Positions 1 through 9,185 of a DNA stretch of 64,000 bases are shown here, in pieces (position 1 is the stretch's first letter; each line of letters begins with the position of its first letter). The stretch comes from G963664935 sp963664935 (GTDB lineage Bacteria; Pseudomonadota; Gammaproteobacteria; Methylococcales; G963664935): positions 1,240,001-1,304,000 of the forward strand of contig CAXXSE010000007.1 of the NCBI GenBank assembly GCA_963664935.2. The letters are read 5' to 3'. The notes under the pieces were generated by a model. That model ran no database searches. It saw only the letters and a list, made by a program, of their open reading frames with translations, and was not told the origin of the DNA. The translations under genes and the position numbers were made by a program.

Positions 1-728
1 CGGGGTCTGGCGGAAAAGAAAAAAGTCCATATCCATCCAAATCGATATCCGTGACTTTGTTTAATCCATAGCTCATCAACACGTACGATGTTTTTTTCTT
101 AAACCCATAACGCAGAGCCGCATCTGAGTTGATCCATACCATAACTGCCACGGTACCGGTTACGAGGCAGGCAATTTTCCACAAACTAGGGGTCGACGAT
201 TGATCAATATTGACTCGGTGTATGGGTCTCCGAATCAGGATTCGCAGCACTGTCCAGTAAATAATGACCAGAACAACGAGACTCAATCCAAAAATCGCGG
301 TTTCATCGGCAACATAGCTCAGGGCTTCCATAAAATCGCCGCCACCGAGGTTTTGGACCAATTGAAAATTAATGGTATCGCTGAAATAGGAGAGGACCTT
401 GAATTTAAGCGTCAGCCATACTCCCATGCAGGCGGAACAAATAAAAGCATAATTAAAGGCGATTAGACTTGGTCGGATTTTCCACCGTTTGGCGAGAGTG
501 AACCATACCATGTTCAATAAATAGAAAAAAACGCCGTCTATCCATAAGGTTAGATTAATAAATTGGATTCGATCCAGCGGACAGGAAAGCGTAAGGTTGT
601 AAAAACCCACCGCTGAAGAGGTCGTATTTCCGTTGTAGCAAAATGAGTTCAAAGATTTGAACGAAGACAACCACGAGTGAAACCGAAACTATTCGGTAGG
701 TCCTTAGGTTACCGGGGAAGTGCTGCAT
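1..728 (-). pseudogene. N-terminal membrane part of a sulfatase/phosphoglycerol-transferase-like protein, frameshifted
   Basis: Read on the minus strand, this stretch encodes several hydrophobic helices and runs off the left edge of the window. The last visible residues (DIDLDGYGLFSFPPDP) resemble the linker that precedes the sulfatase/alkaline-phosphatase-type catalytic domain in membrane-anchored sulfatases. No single frame is open: an N-terminal part with a clear helix (SLVVVFVQIFELILL) changes frame at about 570-600, near residues QPYAF, after which the remaining helices are read in another frame to the edge. A start is proposed at the ATG at 728, although coding-like sequence continues a little upstream. 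Family assignment is moderate because the catalytic domain lies outside the window. It sits beside other surface-polysaccharide genes. Confidence 0.45.
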
Positions 729-867
729 ACGCTCAATCAGTTTGTAGGTTCGAAACCAATATCGGTCCGGATTCCAGGATTTTTTTCGAAATCCTGCTTC
801 GTCGTGAATACAGCGACACGAGCCATTGCTGACACCATATGATATTGTGCGATTCTATATTGACCCT

Positions 868-2316
868 TTAGAAAGATTCGACGCTTTCTTTTAAATCTAA
901 GGGTAAGGGGACGTGACTAACGACTTGGCGAACCTTGCCCGAAGTTTCCAATGCGATTTTCTCCATTAAACTGACGTGGATCATACTGTCTTCGCCGAAA
1001 CGTTGTTTCATGCCATTCTCGACCCTTCGTTTTGCGGTATCATCCCAGTGAGCATTCGGCGCCACTAATATTTCGAAATCGTTTAATTGATGCTGAACAA
1101 TTTTAAATTGTTCGATACCCTGAATTTCACGCATTATATAGATCGCGGATAAAGCGTGAATAATGGATCCATTTTCGTGAACAAGGAAATCTGTTTGTCG
1201 ACCCTGAACATTTTCAATGGCGTGAAGTCCGCGCCCCACTTTGTCGGATGTTGATGAAAGAGTCAGCATGTCCCCGGTCCGGTAACGTATGAAAGGCTGA
1301 GCATAGGAACAAAGGCCGGTCATCACGGCTTCGCCGGTTTCACCGGGCGGAACTTGATTGCCACCGGAATCCAGTACTTCCAAAATAATGCTTTCGCTCA
1401 TCAAAAGCATTTGCCCCTCGGCCGACTCGTGGGCGGTAAATCCTATGTCACGGCTGCCGAATTCATTGGACACGGGGACGCTGAATGTATCACTAATGAG
1501 TTTGCGTTGATCGGGATAGAGAGGTTCACCGGTGGTGCAGATGACTTTCAGATTAGGAAGTTCGATAGGAGTACCGGAATCCTGAGCATAGGCGCAAAGG
1601 AGTGCAATACTGCTGGCATAGCCGTAAATGCATTTCGGTTTAAAGCGTTTTATGGCTTCAAGATATTGACCCATGGACGCAGGTGACATCTCGAATGCAT
1701 TGAGCACCAATTGATTCAGGAGTCGATCCCGGGTTGCTTTAATATGGTCTGTATTATTCAATTCAACCGGGGCTCCCCAAAGGTAAACCTCGGGATCACC
1801 CACGTTTACACCCCACCAACGTCTGGCTCGAATACGACCCGCGGCATCCGATGCCTGACGCCAGCGGCCGAAATAAAAACTCAAAGGCGCACCACTCGAT
1901 CCACCCGTTGTATATGGGAAGGCGCCACCGGGTACATTGTCCCATGCCATATTACCGCCATGATTCTTAGCATCGGTCTTAGTCATTGGAGGAAGACGCT
2001 GTAGATCCTGGAGGGTCATCTGATCGAGATCGATACCCGCTTCTTGAATTCGGCGTGCGTGCCAAGGGCAATGATTAAGTGCGGTGGTAAGTATTGATCG
2101 TAATTTTTCGAGTTGCAGCGTTTCGATTTAGCTTCGAGACATCCATTGGGATTCTTCGAGGTTTCGTAGATAGGAAAAAGTTGGCCTCCGTAAAAGCCTT
2201 TCCTGCAGTGGATAGATTAAATTACGCGAAACGCTTGGTAGCATTTTTATTTTTTCGTGGTTTTGGAAATAGGAGACCGATTTTCTCTCAAAAATAGCCT
2301 TACCATAAACCGCCAT
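868..2316 (-). pseudogene. PaaK/CapK-like adenylate-forming ligase with an in-frame TAA
   Basis: The protein resembles the phenylacetate-CoA ligase/CapK family of AMP-forming enzymes often found in polysaccharide loci. The Ser/Thr/Gly-rich nucleotide loop PYTTGGSSGAPLSF, the acceptor-loop region EFGSRDIGFTAHE and the C-terminal YRTGD motif are all visible. The N-terminal 62 residues (2316 to 2131) and the rest are in the same frame, separated only by a TAA at 2128-2130. Sequence on both sides of the stop fits the family (SQWMSRS, then IETLQLEKLR), so this is a single nonsense codon, at a site where Gln or Glu would fit. Downstream in-frame ATGs occur, but starting there would lose the N-terminal part. 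It is transcribed away from the sulfotransferase gene. Confidence 0.75.
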
Positions 2317-2565
2317 AAATGTGTCTAGAGAAAACGGTTATCTAGTCCAAAAGTATAGTCAATGGATTAATGATCGGATTTTATGCCTTCGTTTTGGGTG
2401 ACCAGCAACTGTTAAAAAGAAGATGGCTTTGCCGAAAGGCGAAAACCGGATTATATTTTAAGTATGAATCTAAACATCGCTGCTAAATTGTCCTCGAATT
2501 TTTTCGAAAAAACCCGAAAGACACTCCGTTATCATGGGAATCGATCATTGGTTCGAGCCCGATAA

Positions 2566-3411
2566 GTGGGATGTATCGTTTTTAATCCGACGCTGATTAA
2601 ACCTGTATTTGTGATCGGCTGTAGCCGGGCGGGAACAACCTTGGTGTACAAAACCTATTCCGAGGCACGTGATCTCGGCTCAATGCACCGTGAAACCCAT
2701 GATTTTTGGAGCGAACTGCACCCTCCATCCAATCGTCAATGGGACACCCATGCTATCGCGGAAACCGCGGTATGTATCGCGGACCGTGATTTCGTATCGA
2801 AGTACTACTTTGCACGGACCGGACGTCGGCGCATTGTCGATAAAAATAACCAAAACGGGCTGAGTGTTGCTTACCTCCACGGATTATTTCCCGATGCTCA
2901 TTTTGTCTACATTAAACGAAGCCCCGGCGATAATATCCATTCGTTGATCGAAGGTTGGAAGAAAGCAAACATGTTTGCCACATGGTCCGACGATTTACCC
3001 GCCAAAGTCAATATCGAGCAGGGCCGGTTTCAGCGCTGGTGCTTTTTCCTAGCCGAAGGATGGCGGGATTATATAGATCGGTCGATTGAAGAAGTATGCG
3101 CTTTCCAATACCGCGCCATGAATCGGGCAATCCTACGCGCAAAACCCACTGTTCCGAATGGGCAGTGGCATGAAGTGCACTATGAAGATTTAATTTCTGA
3201 TCCGGTTGGGCAATTTGAATCGTTGGTTGAAGCCTGCGGGGTAACATTCGATCCAGCATTAAAACGACATTGTTCGGAAGTATTGAACAAACCTTACAAT
3301 ACCTTCTCCGAAATCCGCGTGGACAAATGGAAAGACAGCCACAATCGGGGGAAAATCGAAGCGATAATGTCTGGCGTCGAATCAATCGCCAGCGAAATGG
3401 GTTATAGCTGA
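2566..3411 (+). CDS. PAPS-dependent sulfotransferase family protein
   Basis: A 281-residue protein of the bacterial sulfotransferase family, expected to move sulfate from PAPS to a carbohydrate or lipid acceptor. The 5'-phosphosulfate-binding loop is visible near the N terminus (VIGCSRAGTTLVYKT), and the 3'-phosphate-binding strand and helix are near residue 120 (FVYIKRSPGDNIHS). It is followed after 13 bp by the deacetylase-like gene and then two glycosyltransferases on the same strand, which suggests one operon decorating a surface glycan. The acceptor cannot be told from sequence. The start at 2566 is the first ATG of the frame, and no strong ribosome binding site stands out. Confidence 0.8.
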   Translation: MGCIVFNPTLIKPVFVIGCSRAGTTLVYKTYSEARDLGSMHRETHDFWSELHPPSNRQWDTHAIAETAVCIADRDFVSKYYFARTGRRRIVDKNNQNGLSVAYLHGLFPDAHFVYIKRSPGDNIHSLIEGWKKANMFATWSDDLPAKVNIEQGRFQRWCFFLAEGWRDYIDRSIEEVCAFQYRAMNRAILRAKPTVPNGQWHEVHYEDLISDPVGQFESLVEACGVTFDPALKRHCSEVLNKPYNTFSEIRVDKWKDSHNRGKIEAIMSGVESIASEMGYS

Positions 3412-3424
3412 TTTAGCGGTTTCA

Positions 3425-4651
3425 ATGCTTCCCATCGTAGTGCTTGGCGTAGTTTTATGGACGATTATTTGGTGCGTAATTCTTATCAAACGCTATCGGC
3501 GCGAGTGGGAATCCGCCTGGAACGAACCGGTACTGCGCAGCCCGGTCCTGATCATTGAAAGTGACGATTGGGGGGCCGGACCTTTAGAGCAAGCTTCGGC
3601 GCTAAAGGCTATTGCGAATCTATTATCACGATATCAGGATAACCAAGGTCGCCATCCGGGCATGACATTAGGATTGATTTTCGGCATTCCGGATTCCGAG
3701 AAAATAAAAGCTTCCGATTTCAATACCTATCATCGACTTTCATTAGATAACAAAGACTTCGCGCCTATTCGGAACGCCATTAACCAAGGTGTAGAGAAAA
3801 ACGTTTTTTCACTGCAGCTGCATGGAATGGAGCACTTTTGGCCTCCGTCGCTATTGGCCGCCGTCAATCATCAACCGGAACTACGGGCATTGCTGGAAAA
3901 TGAACGATGGTTAATGACCGAACAGTTACCTTCGCACCTTCAGAGTCGGTGGGTGGATGCATCCGAGCTTCCTAGCCGTTCGCTGTCTAATGAAGTGATT
4001 GTGTCGGCGGTTTTAGAAGAGGTTGAGGCTTTTCAAGCAATATTCGAGTGTCAGCCAACCGTGGTTGTTCCACCGACCTTCGTTTGGAATAATTCGGTTG
4101 AGCAAGCTTGGTATCAGTCGGGACTGAAACGGATTGTCACTCCAGGATTTCGATGCATCGGGCGAAACAAACAGGGAGGGACTATTTCCGATCCAAGTGT
4201 TTTATCGAATGGACAGCATCATTCTTCCGGACTCCAAACGATTGTCCGCGACGCCTATTTTGAACCTTCGCTGGGACATTCGGCGGAATCCGCTCTAGAG
4301 CATTTAAAGGCGCGCTCTCGCTTGGCTAAACCTACGCTGTTGGAAACCCATCGCTTTAATTTCATTCAAAGTCAAGCGGAAATGGATAACGCTCTCGAGG
4401 CATTAGAACAGTTACTGATTCAGTCGTTACGGGAATACCCGAACCTAATGTTTATTTCCACCGATCAATTAGGTCAAGCGTTGGATAGTACAGGCGAATT
4501 CGACTTGCTGGAAACCCGTTGGGGTGCGGTTGTGTATATACGAGCCGCAAGAATTTGGGCCATTCATTCAGCCCGAAAATGGTTATATTTGAGTGGGTTG
4601 TTTATTCCGCTACTGTTTCTGTTATTTGGTTTTTCGAGGATGAAAAAATGA
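3425..4651 (+). CDS. Membrane-anchored polysaccharide-deacetylase-like protein
   Basis: A 408-residue protein with a hydrophobic N-terminal segment (residues 1-22) and a second one at the C terminus (about 383-402), so the middle domain is probably held at the membrane. The motif LIIESDDWGAG near residue 46 resembles the metal-binding Asp-Asp of the NodB-like deacetylase/glycoside-hydrolase barrel, and LQLHGMEHF and LETHRFNF supply candidate His ligands. It lies between a sulfotransferase and glycosyltransferases, so a role in trimming or modifying a surface glycan is likely but inferred. The stop overlaps the start of the next gene (ATGA at 4648-4651). Confidence 0.65.
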   Translation: MLPIVVLGVVLWTIIWCVILIKRYRREWESAWNEPVLRSPVLIIESDDWGAGPLEQASALKAIANLLSRYQDNQGRHPGMTLGLIFGIPDSEKIKASDFNTYHRLSLDNKDFAPIRNAINQGVEKNVFSLQLHGMEHFWPPSLLAAVNHQPELRALLENERWLMTEQLPSHLQSRWVDASELPSRSLSNEVIVSAVLEEVEAFQAIFECQPTVVVPPTFVWNNSVEQAWYQSGLKRIVTPGFRCIGRNKQGGTISDPSVLSNGQHHSSGLQTIVRDAYFEPSLGHSAESALEHLKARSRLAKPTLLETHRFNFIQSQAEMDNALEALEQLLIQSLREYPNLMFISTDQLGQALDSTGEFDLLETRWGAVVYIRAARIWAIHSARKWLYLSGLFIPLLFLLFGFSRMKK

Positions 4652-5579
4652 TCCGAGGACCTAAATTTTCCGTTATTATCCCTGTATTCAATGGTGAAAA
4701 ACCATCGGACGCGCCATCGAGTCGGTGTTGAATCAATCCTATCCACCCCACGAAATTGTCATCATTGACGATGGTTCCGAAGATCGGACCGCGGAAGTAG
4801 TCAAAGGATATTCCGACGATGTGCGTTATTTCAAGCAAACCAATCAGGGCGTTTCGGTTTCACGCAATAATGGCGCCCGCGTCGCGACTGGAGACTGGTT
4901 AACGTTTTTGGATGCCGACGATTTTTACTATCCGGATCGATTGCAGGCCCATGCGGATTACCTGAATGCATGCCCGGATTTGGGTTTTTTAACGAGCGAT
5001 TTTGACTACCGCAATGCTGATGGGGGTTTAATTAAGCGTTCCATGACGGATAATGCCGCTGGGCTAACGTTAATTGAACGAGCGGATAAACAGAATCGGG
5101 CGATTTTAGTGCAAAATGAAATGGAGGATTTTATCGCCCAACATTTTGGCGATACCCATACGCTTTCCCTGCGGCGCTCAGATTTTATCCAACTGGGTGG
5201 CTACCCTACCCGATTCGCGGTTTGCGAGGATGTCCATTTTCTCGTCCGGCTGTGCGCTAGGGTAGACTGCATCGGCGTAATTTGTCGACCGTTAGCAGCC
5301 TATGTCATTCATGCTAACAGCGCAACTCGTAGTAATCCACTCCGCGCCCAACAGCAAACCGTGGAAGCCTTTTCGTCTCTGATCGGCGAATCGGAGGATT
5401 ATCCTAAACCTATCCGGGTAGGGTTGCGTGGCGCCCTACGCCATGCGCGATTGGATCATGCGGCTGTGCTGCTAAAACAAGGCAACCATCTTCGAGCGCT
5501 ATGCGCCATCATTCCAGAGTTGCACCAGTCACCTGGATTTCGTTCTATTCGAGATGTACTCTCCATTGCTAAAGGATAA
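4648..5579 (+). pseudogene. Family 2 glycosyltransferase with a one-base frameshift in an A-run
   Basis: The N-terminal strand (MIRGPKFSVIIPVFNGEK) and the rest (TIGRAIESVLNQSYPP, IVIIDDGSEDRT, LDADDF) form a standard GT-A family 2 glycosyltransferase, with the nucleotide-sugar DDGS and the metal-binding DAD motifs intact. They are in different frames: the run after 4696 has five A residues where six are needed to keep the frame. This can be a true deletion, slippage-based on/off switching, or a sequencing homopolymer error. The gene is translationally coupled to the upstream deacetylase-like gene and followed at once by a GT4 gene, so it belongs to the polysaccharide operon. Confidence 0.8.
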
Positions 5580-5597
5580 TTGAAGCAGATTTTAAAA

Positions 5598-6764
5598 ATG
5601 AAAAATATTTTGGTTATTAGCGAGTTATTTATCCCAACCAAGGGCGGGACGGCTGTATGGTTTGACGAGGTTTACCGTCGGTTGGGGGATAAGAACATTC
5701 ATATTGTGACTGCCCAAGTCGATGGCGCCGAAGCCCACGACGCCAATCATCCGAATTCGATTCACAGGGTGAACCTAAAACGGGTTCCCTGGTTACGTCC
5801 CGAATCGTTAGCCATGTACGTTAAATTGCTGACGAAGTGTCTTCGATTGCTAATGACCCACCGAATCGATGTCGTTCATGCCGGACGGGTGCTCCCTGAA
5901 GGCCTGGTGGGATTATTGGTGGCGCGTTTGTTTCGCAAGCCATTGATCGTATACGCTCATGGGGAAGAGATCACTACTTGGCGTCAGTCCGGGAAATTTA
6001 AGGCCATGTGTTATACCTATCTTCGTTCGGACCGAGTAATTGCCAACAGCAGGTTTACGGAGAAAGAATTACTCAAACTTGGAGTACGTCCTGAAAAAAT
6101 CCTGCTAATTTCTCCAGGAGTCGACATCGACCGCTTTCGTCCGGGATTGGACTGTATTGATTTAAAAAACCGGCTAAGACTTGGAGAGGATCAAAAGTTG
6201 GTTTTATCCGTTGGCCGTCTAACCCGGCGCAAGGGTTTTGACCGGGTAATCGAATCGCTTCAATGCCTGCGTGACCAAGGTCTCGAGGTACATTACGCTA
6301 TTATCGGTATTGGCGAAGATCGAGAATACCTTGAGTCACTGGCCAAAACTCATGCCGTATCGGACCGTGTACATTTTTTGGGACACGTACCTACGCGGGA
6401 GCTACCGCGATGGTACAATGCTTGTGATTTATTTGTAATGCCCAATCGGGAAATTGATGGCGATACCGAAGGTTTTGGAATGGTGTTTTTGGAAGCGGCG
6501 GCCTGTGCTAAGCCTGCAATCGCGGGAATGGCCGGTGGCACCGGCGACGCAGTAGAGCACGAAGTGACGGGTTTTCGTATCGATGGATCCGCCAGTCAGG
6601 AAGTTGCCGTAAATCTGTTGCGCCTATTAAAAGATAATGAGTTAGCCCAATCTATTTCCAAGAAGGCTTTGGACCGGACGCGTAATCATTTTTCGTGGGA
6701 TGTTGTTGCGGAAAAAACTTCGGAAATCAGGATAAATGAAGTTTGCGGTACAGATCAATTGTAG
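5598..6764 (+). CDS. Family 4 (GT-B) glycosyltransferase
   Basis: A GT-B fold retaining glycosyltransferase. The N-terminal acceptor domain starts with MKNILVISELFIPTKGGTAV. The C-terminal donor domain has LSVGRLTRRKGFDRVIE and the family signature around EGFGMVFLEAAACAKPAI, where the Glu pair binds the nucleotide sugar. I prefer the ATG at 5598 over a TTG at 5580 because it begins directly at the first beta strand. It overlaps the start of the downstream tusD-like gene by 29 bp. It probably adds a hexose during synthesis of the same surface glycan as its upstream neighbours; donor and acceptor are unknown. Confidence 0.85.
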   Translation: MKNILVISELFIPTKGGTAVWFDEVYRRLGDKNIHIVTAQVDGAEAHDANHPNSIHRVNLKRVPWLRPESLAMYVKLLTKCLRLLMTHRIDVVHAGRVLPEGLVGLLVARLFRKPLIVYAHGEEITTWRQSGKFKAMCYTYLRSDRVIANSRFTEKELLKLGVRPEKILLISPGVDIDRFRPGLDCIDLKNRLRLGEDQKLVLSVGRLTRRKGFDRVIESLQCLRDQGLEVHYAIIGIGEDREYLESLAKTHAVSDRVHFLGHVPTRELPRWYNACDLFVMPNREIDGDTEGFGMVFLEAAACAKPAIAGMAGGTGDAVEHEVTGFRIDGSASQEVAVNLLRLLKDNELAQSISKKALDRTRNHFSWDVVAEKTSEIRINEVCGTDQL

Positions 6765-7128
6765 CCCCTATCAAGCTCAAGGAGCGGATACGGCGTACCG
6801 TTTTATCCTGGCGGCTCTAAAAACCGGTCACCAGATTTATCGCGTTTTTTTCTATTTCGATGGTATCTACAACGCTTTAGCCTATGCGCGCCCTCCGGAC
6901 GATGAACCTCAAGTGGTTAAGCGGTGGTCCGATTTGGCGCGTGATCATAAAATAGATCTCGTGGTTTGCGTATCCGCCGCCCAACGGCGGGGATTGTTGA
7001 ATTCTCCAGAGGCCAAGGAAGCAGGTAAAGGTGACAATGACCTTGCCGAGGGATTTAGAATTTCCGGACTTGGTCAACTCATTGAGGCGATAATCGAGTC
7101 GGATCGCCTGATGATTTTTGGGAGCTAG
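6736..7128 (+). CDS. tusD: TusD/DsrE-like sulfurtransferase
   Basis: A 130-residue DsrE-fold protein. The segment LVVCVSAAQRRGL carries the Cys that accepts persulfide sulfur in TusD and DsrE. In E. coli TusD works in a TusBCD complex passing sulfur from TusA to TusE for tRNA 2-thiolation; in sulfur oxidisers DsrEFH plays a similar role in dissimilatory sulfur trafficking. No TusB, TusC or TusE gene follows here: the next gene is fumC after 170 bp. A TusA-like gene is present elsewhere in the window (30389). The start overlaps the end of the glycosyltransferase gene, implying co-transcription by chance of position rather than shared function. Confidence 0.8.
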   Translation: MKFAVQINCSPYQAQGADTAYRFILAALKTGHQIYRVFFYFDGIYNALAYARPPDDEPQVVKRWSDLARDHKIDLVVCVSAAQRRGLLNSPEAKEAGKGDNDLAEGFRISGLGQLIEAIIESDRLMIFGS

Positions 7129-7297
7129 AAATTAAATTTTCTTTCCCATAGCGTCGCAAAGTGTACCAAACCACCCTCTGTTTTTCCAAAACTTTGTCGA
7201 GAAACTTTTCGGCTCATCTCACTTAGGGTACTATTTTCGCACTCAGTCATAAACATGACTGGCCCATTTAGCCGGGAAACGCGAGAACAATATCAAA

Positions 7298-8686
7298 ATG
7301 AATAACGATTTCCGTATCGAAAAAGATAGTATGGGTGAGCTCAAGGTTCCCACTGAAGCCCTATACGCGGCCCAAACTCAACGCGCCATCGATAATTTTC
7401 CGATCAGTGGGCTACCCTTGCCCAAGGCCTTCATTAGCGCCATAGCACTGATTAAGAAAACCGCCGCTCAGGTCAATATGGATTTGGGTGTTTTGGAAAG
7501 CACAATCGGTCACGGGATTGTGAGGGCTTCCGAGCAGGTCATGAGCGGGGATCTGTTCGATCAGTTTCCGGTGGACGTATTCCAGACCGGCTCGGGAACA
7601 AGCACCAACATGAATGCGAATGAAGTGATCGCCAAGGTGGCGTCTTCCTGGACAGGACAAACGGTCAGCCCCAATGATCATGTCAACATGGGGCAGAGCA
7701 GCAACGATGTCATTCCGACGGCTATTCACGTCAGCGCGGCAATAGAAGCAAAGCAACGCTTGTTGCCTGCTTTAGAACATCTTGCGCAAACTCTCGAAAC
7801 CAAAGCCGGGGAATTGAATGGGGTGACTAAAACCGGGCGAACCCATTTGATGGATGCCATGCCCATCCGTATGAGCCAAGAACTAGGTGGGTGGGCATTG
7901 CAGATTCGAAAAGGAATCGATCGGATCAATGACAGCCTCCCGCGAATTTATTGCCTGGCCCAAGGCGGAACCGCCGTCGGCACCGGTATCAACGCCCATC
8001 CTGAATTTGCGAAAAGGTTTGCCGACCAACTCCAAAGTGAAACGGGATTGGCGTTCAAGCCCAATGATTCATTTTTTGAAAGCTTAAGCACGCAAGATGC
8101 AGCGGTGGAACTATCCGGCCAATTTAAAGTAATCGCGGTTAGCTTAATGAAAATTGCTAACGATCTGCGATGGATGAACAGTGGGCCACTCGCGGGGCTG
8201 GGCGAAATTGAACTGGTCGCATTGCAGCCCGGCAGCAGTATTATGCCCGGTAAAGTCAACCCGGTGATTCCTGAAGCGACCGCCATGGTGTGCGCTCAAG
8301 TGATCGGCAATGACGCTACGGTAACCATTGCCGGACAATCGGGCTCATTTCAGCTGAACGTCATGCTACCGTTGATTGCCTATAATCTTTTGCAAAGTAT
8401 CGAGCTTCTCGCCAATGTGACGCGGGTGCTTGCCGATAAAGCGATTTCCGGTTTTACGGTGCGCCAGGATAATCTAAATATTGCCCTATCCCGCAATCCT
8501 ATCTTAGTCACCGCATTGAATCCCATCATCGGTTATGCGAAAGCCGCTGAAATCGCAAAAGCGGCATACAAGCAAGGCCGAGCCGTAATCGACGTTGCCG
8601 AGGAAATGACCGAATTGAGCCGGCAAGAACTGGAAAAATTACTAAACCCGGGAAAGTTGACCGAGGGTGGTATTCAAGGATCTTAG
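7298..8686 (+). CDS. fumC: Fumarate hydratase, class II
   Basis: A 462-residue class II fumarase, the usual length, converting fumarate and malate in the citric acid cycle. It has the superfamily signature GSSIMPGKVNPV near residue 310, the active-site TGRTHLMDAMPI region near residue 175, and SGTSTNMNANEV near the N terminus. It is preceded by a 170-bp gap that should hold its promoter. The downstream small frameshifted gene begins 5 bp after its stop, so the two are probably co-transcribed. Confidence 0.95.
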   Translation: MNNDFRIEKDSMGELKVPTEALYAAQTQRAIDNFPISGLPLPKAFISAIALIKKTAAQVNMDLGVLESTIGHGIVRASEQVMSGDLFDQFPVDVFQTGSGTSTNMNANEVIAKVASSWTGQTVSPNDHVNMGQSSNDVIPTAIHVSAAIEAKQRLLPALEHLAQTLETKAGELNGVTKTGRTHLMDAMPIRMSQELGGWALQIRKGIDRINDSLPRIYCLAQGGTAVGTGINAHPEFAKRFADQLQSETGLAFKPNDSFFESLSTQDAAVELSGQFKVIAVSLMKIANDLRWMNSGPLAGLGEIELVALQPGSSIMPGKVNPVIPEATAMVCAQVIGNDATVTIAGQSGSFQLNVMLPLIAYNLLQSIELLANVTRVLADKAISGFTVRQDNLNIALSRNPILVTALNPIIGYAKAAEIAKAAYKQGRAVIDVAEEMTELSRQELEKLLNPGKLTEGGIQGS

Positions 8687-8691
8687 TCGGT

Positions 8692-9038
8692 ATGCGAAAT
8701 CAAAAAAAAATGGCAAAGTTGTTTTTCACGCTGATAATGCTCGTAACGGTAGCCCTTTCCAACTCCTTTGCCGTTGCGGATGATGGGGGAGGCTATACTC
8801 AACTCGACGAGGCGGGCTCGAATTCGTTAGCGGTCTGTCTACCTTGGTATATCTTCCGATCAAATCGGTTTACGCTGGAGTGGGAGCAATCGTCGGAGGA
8901 TTCGCCTGGGTACTGTCAGGCGGAAACGATGAAGTAGCCAAATCGATTTGGGAACCATCCATATATGGAACATATGTGATTACCCCGGATCATTTTACAG
9001 GTAATGAAAACGTGCGGTTTATTGGGACAGCCTCCTAA
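8692..9038 (+). pseudogene. Small exported conserved protein, frameshifted
   Basis: The first frame (from 8692) gives a signal peptide (KLFFTLIMLVTVALS, then NSFAVADDGGG). The second (to 9038) gives a glycine-rich membrane-prone segment and a conserved tail (WEPSIYGTYVITPDH). I recognise this as the pattern of a small exported proteobacterial protein of unknown function in which both parts are normally one chain. The frame change falls between about 8830 and 8846. The stop codon lies inside a palindrome at 9025-9048, so the last residues are set by that repeat. No function is known to me. Confidence 0.6.
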
Positions 9039-9048
9039 GAGGCTGTCC
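9025..9048. repeat. Short palindrome made of the GGCTGTCC element end (family P3)
   Basis: Ten-base arms GGACAGCCTC and GAGGCTGTCC separated by four bases. The right arm continues with CGAG, so it matches the end sequence of the 239-bp inverted-repeat element at 42598-42836 and the single end at 30351. It overlaps the stop codon of the upstream gene and could also act as a transcription stop, although no clear T-run follows. Confidence 0.6.
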
Positions 9049-9185
9049 GAGCGACTTGTCTCAACTAATAGTTCAAATCGGTAAAGCATTGGCCATGAGC
9101 ATCAACAATAAATTATTTGCTTTGGCAAACTAACCCCTGAATCCTTTAATCAATCACATGCACATCTTTTATATCAATTTTAATA

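Noticed and set aside
200..466. Plus-strand 88-codon frame
   Set aside because: It is antisense to the membrane-protein fragment, whose hydrophobic helices make better sense on the minus strand.
2549..2562. tRNA T-arm-like GGTTCGAGCC
   Set aside because: No acceptor or anticodon stems can be formed around it.
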